DNA of 10,438 nucleotides from Candidatus Latescibacterota bacterium (GTDB taxonomy: Bacteria > JAAXHH01 > JACQVL01). The translations under genes were made by a program, and so were the position numbers. The notes beneath the pieces were generated by a model. The model was not told the DNA's origin and did not search any database. It saw only the letters and a program-made list of their open reading frames with translations. The stretch covers positions 1-10,438 of the forward strand of contig JACQVL010000127.1 of the NCBI GenBank assembly GCA_016209865.1. The letters run 5' to 3'. Shown piece after piece: positions 4,784 through 10,438 of this stretch (position 1 is the stretch's first letter; each line of letters begins with the position of its first letter).

Positions 4784-6246
4784 TATTCCCCCTTGTCTTC
4801 TGTCATGATCCCCTTGTAGCCTAACAACCGCTCGGCTTCCTCGATGCCGCCTTGCAGATCCCCCACGGCGTTGATCTTGCCCAAGTCCACCCCGATGGTC
4901 ACCAGCGTCTGAGCAATCTCGGAGGACAGCCCCGTCACGATGACGTTCGCCCCCATCAGCCGGGACGCATCCACCGTCTGCACCAGATGGTTGGCGACGG
5001 TGGCATCCACGGAGGGCACCCCCGTAATGTCGATCACGACGACTTTGGCACGGTTGGCGCGGATGCCGCGGAGGAGTTGCTCGGTCAGTTGGCGGGCGCG
5101 CTGGGCGTCGATCACGCCGATGATCGGGAGAATGAGCAGCCGTTCGCGGACTTGCAGCACCGGGGTGGACAGTTCACGAATGATCTCCTGCTGCTGGCGG
5201 ATGATGTGCTCCCGTTCTTGGACGAACCCCACGGCCACTTGATCTGCCAGTGTCTGGAGGAGCTGACGATCGTAGGCGGTGAACGCGTTGAGCTGAGGGC
5301 TTTCCACGTTGATGACCCCCAGAACACGCTGTCCACTCCGGATCGGGACTGCGAGCTCCGACTTCGTATAATCCGGTGCTCCGATGTATTCGGGATGGAT
5401 ACGAACATCCGGAATGATGATCGCCTCCCCTGTCGCGGCCACCTGGCCCGTCACCCCTTCCTCACCGACCCGGAACCGGGGAAGCATGGTGCGACGGAAT
5501 CCTATCGGACGGTCATAGTGTGCTTTGAAGACCAACTCCTGCCCCTCGATCAGGGCGATCGAAGCATGACTGTAGCCCAAGCGCTCGCAGATCGTCTGCA
5601 CGGTGTTCTCCAGCAGGTCCGTGACGGGCTGCGGGATAGTCAGCTCAGCCGCAATATCCGCCACGAGTGCCAGGCGATTGGCATATACCTGGACCTCAGT
5701 ATAGAGCTCAGCATTCTTGATGGCCACCGCCAGAAAGCTGGCAAGAGACTCGGCAAACTGGAGATCCGCTTCTGTGAAGGCCCCGACCAGAGTCCTGTGC
5801 AGATCGAGCACCCCGATCATCCGGTCGTCGAGGATGATGGGCACGACCAACTCAGATCGGGTCTGATCATCCGGGCCTTCGGACACATAGCGCGGGTCGG
5901 TCGAGACATCATTGACCAGGAGCGGCTTCCCGTTCGCGGTCACCCACCCGATCAGTCCCTGGCCTCCGACGGTGAACCGGAGTTGGGCGGTCAGCCCGTA
6001 CAGGATCACCTCGTTACCCTTGACAAGACCCAACCGGGTGATCTCGTACTCCTCATAATCCTGCATCGCGACCGCCACGGCTCGCGCCAGGGCCGGGAGA
6101 TCCTGGAGGTGCATCACGGTCTGGGCAATCCGGTACAACCCCGCCAACCGCATCACTTGACGCGATGCGTCACCCGGATGCTCGGCGAATGTTCCCAGGG
6201 GAACCAACAGACCCCCAGCCTCGGCTGGAGGCTTTCGAGGGGACAT
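4783..6246 (-). CDS. GAF-GAF-STAS sensor, RsbR/stressosome type
   Basis: This is a 487-residue cytoplasmic signalling protein. GAF 1 spans about residues 35-183 and GAF 2 about 195-345, each with the SELxVPI strand (131-136, 296-302). A short helical linker (EREHIIRQQQEIIREL, 344-359) leads into an RsbR-type STAS domain (about 361-475) with STPVL, LLILPIIGVIDAQRA and VVVIDITGVPSVDATVANHL. GAF pairs bind small ligands or sense redox and light; RsbR proteins form stressosomes with RsbS and RsbT, and neither partner is in this window. The two Thr residues phosphorylated in B. subtilis RsbRA (as I recall, in IDTARA and VDTMVA) are Ala381 and Ala415 here. The start at 6246 has GGAGG 6 nt upstream; the frame stays open to 6498, but that stretch lies inside PhyH-3 and reads as unlike protein. 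It sits 19 bp after PhyH-3 and overlaps PhyH-2. Confidence 0.93.
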   Translation of the reverse strand: MSPRKPPAEAGGLLVPLGTFAEHPGDASRQVMRLAGLYRIAQTVMHLQDLPALARAVAVAMQDYEEYEITRLGLVKGNEVILYGLTAQLRFTVGGQGLIGWVTANGKPLLVNDVSTDPRYVSEGPDDQTRSELVVPIILDDRMIGVLDLHRTLVGAFTEADLQFAESLASFLAVAIKNAELYTEVQVYANRLALVADIAAELTIPQPVTDLLENTVQTICERLGYSHASIALIEGQELVFKAHYDRPIGFRRTMLPRFRVGEEGVTGQVAATGEAIIIPDVRIHPEYIGAPDYTKSELAVPIRSGQRVLGVINVESPQLNAFTAYDRQLLQTLADQVAVGFVQEREHIIRQQQEIIRELSTPVLQVRERLLILPIIGVIDAQRARQLTEQLLRGIRANRAKVVVIDITGVPSVDATVANHLVQTVDASRLMGANVIVTGLSSEIAQTLVTIGVDLGKINAVGDLQGGIEEAERLLGYKGIMTEDKGE

Positions 6247-6265
6247 AGAAAACCTCCGCAATCGT

Positions 6266-7009
6266 CTATTCCTCCGGGAACTGCAACGGCGTGCGGCCTC
6301 CGACGCAGGGCGGCCGCAGCAGATCGCGCTGCAGGTCGGTGGTGGCCAGCGCACGGTACGGGGCCAGGCTTTCCGCGTCCGCCCAGGTCGAATGGCCGGG
6401 CGAGTACTTGTACAACAACGACCGGCGCCGGCGATCCGACATCCACGGCCGGGTCCCGTGGACGAGCGCCTCGGTGAAGATGAGCATGTCGCCGGCACGC
6501 AGAGAGGGGTTCACGACTAAATGCGAATCGACCGGGGGACAGTAGTCGATGTTCGCTTTGTGGCTCCCCGGGACGCAGATGAACCCGCCATCGCCGGGGT
6601 TGACGTCCTCTAAGGCGTACATCACCACGATCAGCCCGTTGTGCATCCGCCCATGGACCCACTGGTACTCATGCTCCCCGTGGTCGGCCCGCGGTCCGCC
6701 GTGCAGGTTCGGCCGGGCTTCAGTCCCCTTTGTCATCGTCTCGCGGGTCATCTGCAGCCCGTAGGCATGGTCGAGCCGGAGCCAATCTCCGATGATCGCA
6801 CGCATGATCCGGAGCGTGCGGGGATGCGCCATCAGTTCCAGGAAGCAAGGGTCGAGATCGAGGAACGAGAACCCAAACTTTGACGGCTCCTCTCCCGCCG
6901 GGCTCGCGTCGATCGCCTGATTCATGTGGCCGACATCGTCACCGGACAGGATGTCGCGGTAGACGATGTACCCGTTCAGGTCGAACTCATAGATTTCCGC
7001 TTCAGTCAT
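6266..7009 (-). CDS. PhyH-3: PhyH-family protein with atypical metal-binding motif
   Basis: This 247-residue PhyH-family protein has FDLNGYIVYRDIL (9-21) as N-terminal signature, DGGFICVPGSHK (140-151) and the distal His184 (ALVHGTRPW) followed by an Arg run (193-196) that would bind 2-oxoglutarate. The proximal HxD motif is missing. NLHGG (101-105) gives His103 with Gly105 in the carboxylate position. Alternatively His110-Gly-Glu112 in DHGEHEY aligns with WHQDNAY of PhyH-1 and would restore an HxE ligand pair. I recall related proteins with a conserved LHGG, which favours His103 as the ligand, but could not check. It may be a hydroxylase with a replaced carboxylate, another kind of Fe/2OG enzyme, or non-catalytic. 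The start has GGAGGG 5 nt upstream, overlapping the end of the SPFH gene 12 bp away. Confidence 0.9.
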   Translation of the reverse strand: MTEAEIYEFDLNGYIVYRDILSGDDVGHMNQAIDASPAGEEPSKFGFSFLDLDPCFLELMAHPRTLRIMRAIIGDWLRLDHAYGLQMTRETMTKGTEARPNLHGGPRADHGEHEYQWVHGRMHNGLIVVMYALEDVNPGDGGFICVPGSHKANIDYCPPVDSHLVVNPSLRAGDMLIFTEALVHGTRPWMSDRRRRSLLYKYSPGHSTWADAESLAPYRALATTDLQRDLLRPPCVGGRTPLQFPEE

Positions 7010-7021
7010 CGAGTCCCTCCA

Positions 7022-7849
7022 TCATTTCTGCGCACCGAGCGCTCGCAGGTCGATGAATGGCATCGCCCCACCGATGACCTGGGGGAAATGCCCATCCCAT
7101 TTCTCGATCGCTCGCAACTGAAGGAGCGTCGGCGTGATCGTCTCCCGTTGGAGCCGCTGTGCCTCTGCCTCCGCCTTCGCCTGAGTGATCGTCTGTTCCG
7201 CCTCGATCCGTATCCGTTCCAAATCCCGGACGGCTTTCAAGGCTTGTTGTTCCGCCATTTGCTTTGCCTCGATCGCCTCGTTGAAGACCGTGGAGAACGA
7301 GAAATCAACGATGTTAAACTCATCAACGATGATGTAAAACACTCTCAGTCGCTGGGTGAGAGACTCTTTGATTTGACTTTTAACCTCCGATCGGCGGGTG
7401 ATGAGTTCTTCTGCAGTAAACTGGGCAGTGGTTGCCTTGACCGCCTCCTGCACAGCCGGGTCGATCACCCGCTCCTTGAATTCTAACCCGATTTGCTGGT
7501 AGACCTTGTTCGCCCGACCGGGGTCCACATGGTAATTAACGGCGATCGTGGACGACACTGTCTGGAGATCCTTCGATGCAGCGGAGGCCTGGGTTTGCGA
7601 CTTCTGTACTTTCACGTCAACCGTGATGATCTCCTCGATCAACGGCCATTTGAACCGCAATCCTTCATCCAGGATCACATCCTGTACCCCCCCAATCTTG
7701 CTGAAGACTACCCCACGTTCACCAGAACCGATAGTCCTAAAGGACCCGATGAGGAGCAAGAGGAGCACGGCTACCCCAACAAGCCGCCAGAGTAGTCGTC
7801 CCTGAATCTTGGGAAACCGAACATTGGGGACATCATAGACCTGTGCCAT
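7022..7849 (-). CDS. SPFH/prohibitin-family membrane protein
   Basis: This 275-residue protein of the SPFH (prohibitin/stomatin/flotillin) family has a short cytoplasmic N-terminus, one membrane segment (about residues 20-38, LWRLVGVAVLLLLLIGS), then the SPFH domain (about 42-195) with GSGERGVVFSKIGG, DEGLRFKWPL and the TVSSTIAVNYHVDP strand. A helical, charged coiled-coil segment (about 190-238, QMAEQQALKAVRDLERIRIE then AEAEAQRL) follows. Bacterial members form membrane-associated rings or scaffolds and often partner with proteases such as FtsH; no protease is adjacent here. Its position at the head of the tight block (12 bp before PhyH-3) suggests it is expressed with the oxygenases and sensor, perhaps localising them, which is inference. 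The start has GGAGGG 7 nt upstream. Confidence 0.92.
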   Translation of the reverse strand: MAQVYDVPNVRFPKIQGRLLWRLVGVAVLLLLLIGSFRTIGSGERGVVFSKIGGVQDVILDEGLRFKWPLIEEIITVDVKVQKSQTQASAASKDLQTVSSTIAVNYHVDPGRANKVYQQIGLEFKERVIDPAVQEAVKATTAQFTAEELITRRSEVKSQIKESLTQRLRVFYIIVDEFNIVDFSFSTVFNEAIEAKQMAEQQALKAVRDLERIRIEAEQTITQAKAEAEAQRLQRETITPTLLQLRAIEKWDGHFPQVIGGAMPFIDLRALGAQK

Positions 7850-7878
7850 GGCAGTACCCTCCTGTGGCGAATTTGGAT

Positions 7879-7902
7879 GAGAGGAGAAGGTGAGAGGAGA
7901 AG
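7879..7902 (+). repeat. Purine-rich direct repeat
   Basis: GAGAGGAGAAG occurs at 7879-7889 and 7892-7902 (period 13), filling much of the 57-bp gap between the SPFH gene and the MDR gene. No terminator or promoter is apparent in this gap, so read-through between the two genes is possible. Confidence 0.6.
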
Positions 7903-7906
7903 ATGC

Positions 7907-8932
7907 TTATTCAAACACAATCAGCGTCTTCAGGGAATCTTTCGCCTCCGCGGTCTTCCGGAAGCCCGCCTCTGTGTCTTCGAGCGGGAACCGGTGAGTG
8001 ACCAGTTTCTCCGCCGTGACCACCCCCATCTCGACGAGGTCGAGCGCCGCCCGGGTGTCGTACGGGCCGCAGGAGTAACTGCAGACGAGGGAGATTTCGT
8101 TGAAGTACAGGTCGTACGGCTTCAGGTCGAGCACCTCATGCTCTGGGGTGGCCATGAAGAACAGCACCGTGCTCCCCTTCCCGGCGCACGTCAGACCGGA
8201 CTTCATCGCCGGGATGCTGCCGGGGCCGACGATCACCACGTCTGCCATCGCCCCGCCGGTCAGTTCCTTCACCGCCGACCGGAGGTCATGCGTCGAGACA
8301 TCGATCGTCGCATCCATCCCCAACGCGCGGGCCCGGTCGAGACGGTACGGGACCAGGTCCGCCCCGATGACCCGCTTCGCGCCGTAATGCCGGGCGACGA
8401 GGGCGTTGACCTGTCCCATGAACCCCAGGCCGATGATGAGGACGGTATCCCCGGAGCGCACCCCGGCCCGCTTGATCGCCTTCACCGAGCAGGCGGTCGG
8501 TTCGACCAGCGTGGCATCGTCGAATGACATCGAATCCGGGAGCTTCAGGGTATCGTACCGCAGGTTGAGTTCCGGGACTTTCACGTACTCGGCGATGCCG
8601 CCGGGGATCAGTTGCGACCGTTTCCAGGTCGGGCACATCGTGAACGCGCCCCGCTGGCAGAGCCGGCACCGGAAGCACGGGGCGTGGTGGTGGATGAACA
8701 CCCGGTCGCCGGGCCGGAACCCCTCCACTTCGGCGCCCACTTCAGCGATCACCCCGGCCGGCTCGTGCCCGATGACGATCGGCGCCTTCCGCCGGATGTA
8801 CCAGGGCGTCACGTCCCCGCTGCAGATGCCGCACCGCTTCATCCGGACGAGCGCGTCCCTCGGCCCGATCTCAGGCACCGGCACGTCTTCGATGCGGATA
8901 TCGTCGATGTCGTAAACGGTGGCGACTTTCAT
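7907..8932 (-). CDS. Zinc-dependent MDR dehydrogenase 1
   Basis: This 341-residue medium-chain alcohol dehydrogenase superfamily protein resembles the sorbitol/threonine dehydrogenase-like group. Catalytic zinc ligands are Cys37 (CGICSGD), His56-Glu57 (GHE) and probably Glu144 (VEPTACS). The structural zinc lobe has Cys86, Cys89, Cys92 and Cys100. The nucleotide-binding Rossmann motif is IGLGFMG (167-173), with Asp192 (IGADLVPYRL) at the end of the second strand, which favours NAD+ over NADP+. It should oxidise a secondary alcohol of a polyol, sugar or amino alcohol; the substrate cannot be read. Length is normal for the family. The ribosome site is GGAGAAGG in the arm of palindromic element B, which occupies most of the gap upstream. 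It shares the fold and Zn motifs of the next gene but is clearly divergent. Confidence 0.93.
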   Translation of the reverse strand: MKVATVYDIDDIRIEDVPVPEIGPRDALVRMKRCGICSGDVTPWYIRRKAPIVIGHEPAGVIAEVGAEVEGFRPGDRVFIHHHAPCFRCRLCQRGAFTMCPTWKRSQLIPGGIAEYVKVPELNLRYDTLKLPDSMSFDDATLVEPTACSVKAIKRAGVRSGDTVLIIGLGFMGQVNALVARHYGAKRVIGADLVPYRLDRARALGMDATIDVSTHDLRSAVKELTGGAMADVVIVGPGSIPAMKSGLTCAGKGSTVLFFMATPEHEVLDLKPYDLYFNEISLVCSYSCGPYDTRAALDLVEMGVVTAEKLVTHRFPLEDTEAGFRKTAEAKDSLKTLIVFE

Positions 8933-8944
8933 GGGATGCCTTCT

Positions 8945-9060
8945 CCCCTCACTATCCCCCTACCCCCTTTCTCTCCCACACGGGGCGAGAAAGGGGAGTC
9001 CCTCATGAGGAGGCTTGTCTCCCCTCTCCCCATCGTGGGAGAGGGGCCGGGGGTGAGGGG
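8945..9060 (-). repeat. 116-bp palindromic element B, inverted partner of element A
   Basis: The ends CCCCTCAC (8945-8952) and GTGAGGGG (9053-9060) match those of the element at 2008-2124. Inside are CCCCTTTCTC/GAGAAAGGGG (8964-8973 / 8987-8996) and a perfect 10-bp stem CCCCTCTCCC/GGGAGAGGGG (9021-9030 / 9037-9046) with loop CATCGT. Its left half resembles the reverse complement of element A's right half, and the other way round. It fills the gap between the two MDR genes and supplies most of the leader of the downstream one. Confidence 0.8.
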
Positions 9061-9064
9061 AAGC

Positions 9065-10090
9065 TTACGGAACAATCGCGTACTTGATGCAATCCCCCGT
9101 CATCAGTCGCTGGAAGACCGCCGGGAGGTCTCGCAGAGGAAATGCCCCGGTGATGAGCGGTCGGACGTCGATGCGACGTTCGACGAGGAGCCGGTACGCG
9201 CTCCGGACAGCGTCGGGGGTGAAATGGAAAGCCCCTTTCAAGGTGATCTGGTCGTAGTGCAGCCGGGCGGTGTCGAACGTCACCGTCGTCCCCTTCGGGC
9301 ATCCGCCGAACAGGACGACTGTGCCCCCGCGGGCGACCATCCTGACCGCCTCCTCCCAGACCGGCGGCTGGCCGGTGCACTCGATGACCAGATGTCCGCC
9401 GCGCCCGCTGGTCTCCTCGCGCACGCGCTCGACGGCGTTCTCGGAGGCGCTGTCGATGACGACATCCGCCCCGATCTCCCGCGCCAGGGCCAGCCGGTAG
9501 GGACGATGACCGGAGACGATCACCCGTCTCGCCCCTTTCGCCCGCACGACCATCAGGTGGAGGAGTCCGATCGCGCCCGCGCCGACGATGACGACCGTAT
9601 CATCAGGACGAACAGTCACCTGCTCCATCCCGTAGACGACGCACGAGAGCGGTTCAAGGATGGCGGCCGACTCGTACGTCAGATGATCGGGTTTCAGGAA
9701 CATCCCGTTCCGGACGACCGGGCCTGGGACTCTGAGATATTCCGCATACGCGCCCAAGACCTTTGATTCCATCGTCGAATCGCACAGGTTGCCCAGGCCG
9801 CGCCGGCACAGCTCGCACGACCCGCAAGGGGCGGTGTGGACGGACATCACCCGGTCGCCCACGGCGAACACGTCCACCCCCGGCCCGACTTCGACGATCT
9901 CGCCCGCGAATTCATGCCCGAACAGGGTCGGCATGGGCATCAGGGGATGCCCGCGCCGGAAGGCTTTCAGGTCCGTCCCGCACGTGAGCGCGGCACGAAT
10001 CTTGACGACCACCTCGCCCGGGCCGGCGGTCGGCGTGTCCACGTCTCGCAGTTCGATCACACCCGGCTCAACCAGCACACTGGCGAGCAT
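9065..10090 (-). CDS. Zinc-dependent MDR dehydrogenase 2
   Basis: This 341-residue protein has the same fold and motifs as MDR dehydrogenase 1. Catalytic zinc ligands are Cys37 (LTCGTD), His59-Glu60 (FGHEFAG) and probably Glu146 (ILEPLSC). Structural zinc cysteines are 89, 92, 95 and 103 (CGSCELCRRGLGNLC). The Rossmann motif is VGAGAIG (169-175). The acidic residue that normally binds NAD ribose is absent: the strand ends VSGHRPYRL (192-200), with Ser193-Gly194 and nearby His/Arg, which fits NADP(H). It resembles threonine 3-dehydrogenase or sugar-alcohol dehydrogenases; the substrate is unknown. The start at 10090 has GAGGA 7 nt upstream. It is the first gene of the minus-strand run, so a promoter in 10091-10324 should drive at least the two dehydrogenases. 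Confidence 0.93.
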   Translation of the reverse strand: MLASVLVEPGVIELRDVDTPTAGPGEVVVKIRAALTCGTDLKAFRRGHPLMPMPTLFGHEFAGEIVEVGPGVDVFAVGDRVMSVHTAPCGSCELCRRGLGNLCDSTMESKVLGAYAEYLRVPGPVVRNGMFLKPDHLTYESAAILEPLSCVVYGMEQVTVRPDDTVVIVGAGAIGLLHLMVVRAKGARRVIVSGHRPYRLALAREIGADVVIDSASENAVERVREETSGRGGHLVIECTGQPPVWEEAVRMVARGGTVVLFGGCPKGTTVTFDTARLHYDQITLKGAFHFTPDAVRSAYRLLVERRIDVRPLITGAFPLRDLPAVFQRLMTGDCIKYAIVP

Positions 10091-10120
10091 AGCGGCGTCC
10101 TCATGCGTGGATACAGACAG

Positions 10121-10172
10121 AGTGACAAGTAGGGGCGCGATACATCGCTCCCAGCAGTGACAAGTGACGAGT
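10121..10172. repeat. Hairpin flanked by AGTGACAAGT direct repeats
   Basis: AGTGACAAGT occurs at 10121-10130 and 10156-10165, with a third copy, AGTGACGAGT, overlapping at 10163-10172. Between the first two is a palindrome (10132-10152) with core GCGAT/ATCGC and outer GGG/CCC pairs. It lies in the probable leader of MDR dehydrogenase 2. Its layout suggests a small palindromic element, but it has no coding content. Confidence 0.6.
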
Positions 10173-10231
10173 AAAAAACAGCTTCAGGTCGAGGCTCAGG
10201 TTGAAGGAATGGTCACTGTCTGGGGTGTTAA

Positions 10232-10259
10232 TGTATAGAAGATGGGGAGCGTGCGCAAA
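10232..10259 (-). promoter_or_regulatory. Weak candidate promoter for the minus-strand operon
   Basis: On the minus strand TATACA (10237-10232) is a good -10 box, and TTTGCG (10259-10254) is a poor -35 with 16-bp spacing. If used, the leader before MDR dehydrogenase 2 would be about 135 nt and include the hairpin at 10132-10152. Confidence 0.3.
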
Positions 10260-10264
10260 ACCTT

Positions 10265-10293
10265 TTTACATTTCTTACGAATGACCGTATTTT
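10265..10293 (+). promoter_or_regulatory. Promoter for the right-edge gene
   Basis: TTTACA (10265-10270) and TATTTT (10288-10293) are 17 bp apart, in a short AT-rich island. Transcription would start near 10300, about 25 nt before the ATG. TTACAT (10266-10271) and ATGTAA (10295-10300) form a 6-bp inverted repeat bracketing the boxes, a possible operator. Confidence 0.5.
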
Positions 10294-10324
10294 TATGTAA
10301 GGAACACGCGTGGGAGGTGGAAGG

Positions 10325-10438
10325 ATGACCGAACCGGGGCTGACCACGACGAAAGCGCCGTTCATCGAGCAGGCGCGGGCGAAGGGGGAACTCTACATCT
10401 CCCAGCCGTACGACCTGTACAGCGAGGAGAATCAGGAG
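10325..10438 (+). CDS. N-terminus of a protein, possibly a biopterin-dependent aromatic amino acid hydroxylase (cut by the window edge)
   Basis: The frame opens at ATG 10325 and is still open at the window end, giving 38 residues. GGAGG at 10313-10317 sits 7 nt upstream, and a promoter precedes it. The segment KGELYISQPYDLYSEENQE (21-39 region) recalls the N-terminus of bacterial monomeric phenylalanine 4-hydroxylases, where a similar stretch leads to a Trp and a pair of helices. That identification comes from memory of the family and rests on few residues, so treat it as a suggestion. The catalytic iron-binding motif would lie outside the window. It is divergent from MDR dehydrogenase 2. Confidence 0.65.
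   Translation, partial: MTEPGLTTTKAPFIEQARAKGELYISQPYDLYSEENQE

Noticed and set aside
4852-6477. Long plus-strand open frame (541 codons) opposite the sensor gene
   Set aside because: It is antisense to a recognisable GAF-GAF-STAS protein, its product is rich in His, Arg, Asp and Pro with no domain, and GC-rich codon use leaves the opposite strand open.
6247-6498. N-terminal extension of the GAF-GAF-STAS protein to an upstream ATG at 6498
   Set aside because: These 84 residues overlap the PhyH-3 coding sequence and are Arg/Ser/Pro-rich; the internal ATG at 6246 has GGAGG at good spacing.
6266-7009. Calling PhyH-3 a halogenase because of its HxG motif
   Set aside because: An HxG motif alone is not enough; many PhyH proteins with an LHGG segment have no known halogenation role, and Glu112 could replace the carboxylate.
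8612-9766. Plus-strand open frame (384 codons) spanning both MDR genes
   Set aside because: It is antisense to two clear dehydrogenases and crosses their intergenic repeat; composition is unlike protein.
1-10438. tRNA, rRNA or riboswitch
   Set aside because: No cloverleaf, rRNA-like segment or known riboswitch core was recognised in the intergenic regions.

Overview
The window is a GC-rich bacterial segment carrying ten genes, two of them cut by the window edges. Eight are on the minus strand and two on the plus strand. It looks like accessory catabolic DNA from an uncultured or metagenomic lineage. The evidence is three dissimilar phytanoyl-CoA-dioxygenase (PhyH) family proteins, a GH172/DUF2961 protein, an RraA-like aldolase and two zinc-type MDR dehydrogenases, mixed with dispersed short palindromic repeats. 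That combination is reminiscent of Chloroflexota, Poribacteria, Tectomicrobia or Latescibacteria. No marker gene is present, so the phylum is not determined.

Layout: 1-90 is the N-terminus of a lipoprotein (minus strand). 91-416 is repeat-rich non-coding DNA ending in a strong minus-strand terminator. 417-794 encodes a small exported Cys/His protein. 935-1987 is DUF2961/GH172, diverging from PhyH-1 (2224-3015, plus strand) across a regulatory region that holds a 117-bp palindromic element and two face-to-face promoters meeting in a perfect palindrome. PhyH-1 converges on a run of minus-strand genes. Read in the direction of transcription these are two MDR dehydrogenases (9065-10090, 7907-8932), an SPFH/prohibitin protein (7022-7849), PhyH-3 (6266-7009), a GAF-GAF-STAS sensor (4783-6246), PhyH-2 (3950-4783) and an RraA-like aldolase (3060-3869). 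At the right edge a plus-strand gene begins at 10325; it may be an aromatic amino acid hydroxylase.

The core is the block 3950-7849, where intergenic distances are 12, 19 and -1 bp. A membrane scaffold protein, an oxygenase of unusual active site, a stressosome-like sensor and a canonical Fe(II)/2-oxoglutarate oxygenase appear to be co-translated. With the flanking dehydrogenases, aldolase and glycoside-acting protein, the set could form an oxidative route for a sugar-like or polyol substrate: hydroxylation by PhyH, NAD(P)-dependent oxidation by the MDR enzymes, then retro-aldol or decarboxylation by the RraA-like enzyme. The pathway and substrate are inference.

Most striking are the sensor, whose STAS domain has Ala where RsbR proteins carry their two phosphorylated Thr residues; PhyH-3, which lacks the canonical HxD motif at its most likely metal site; and a pair of 117/116-bp elements in opposite orientation, each lying in the 5' leader of a minus-strand gene.
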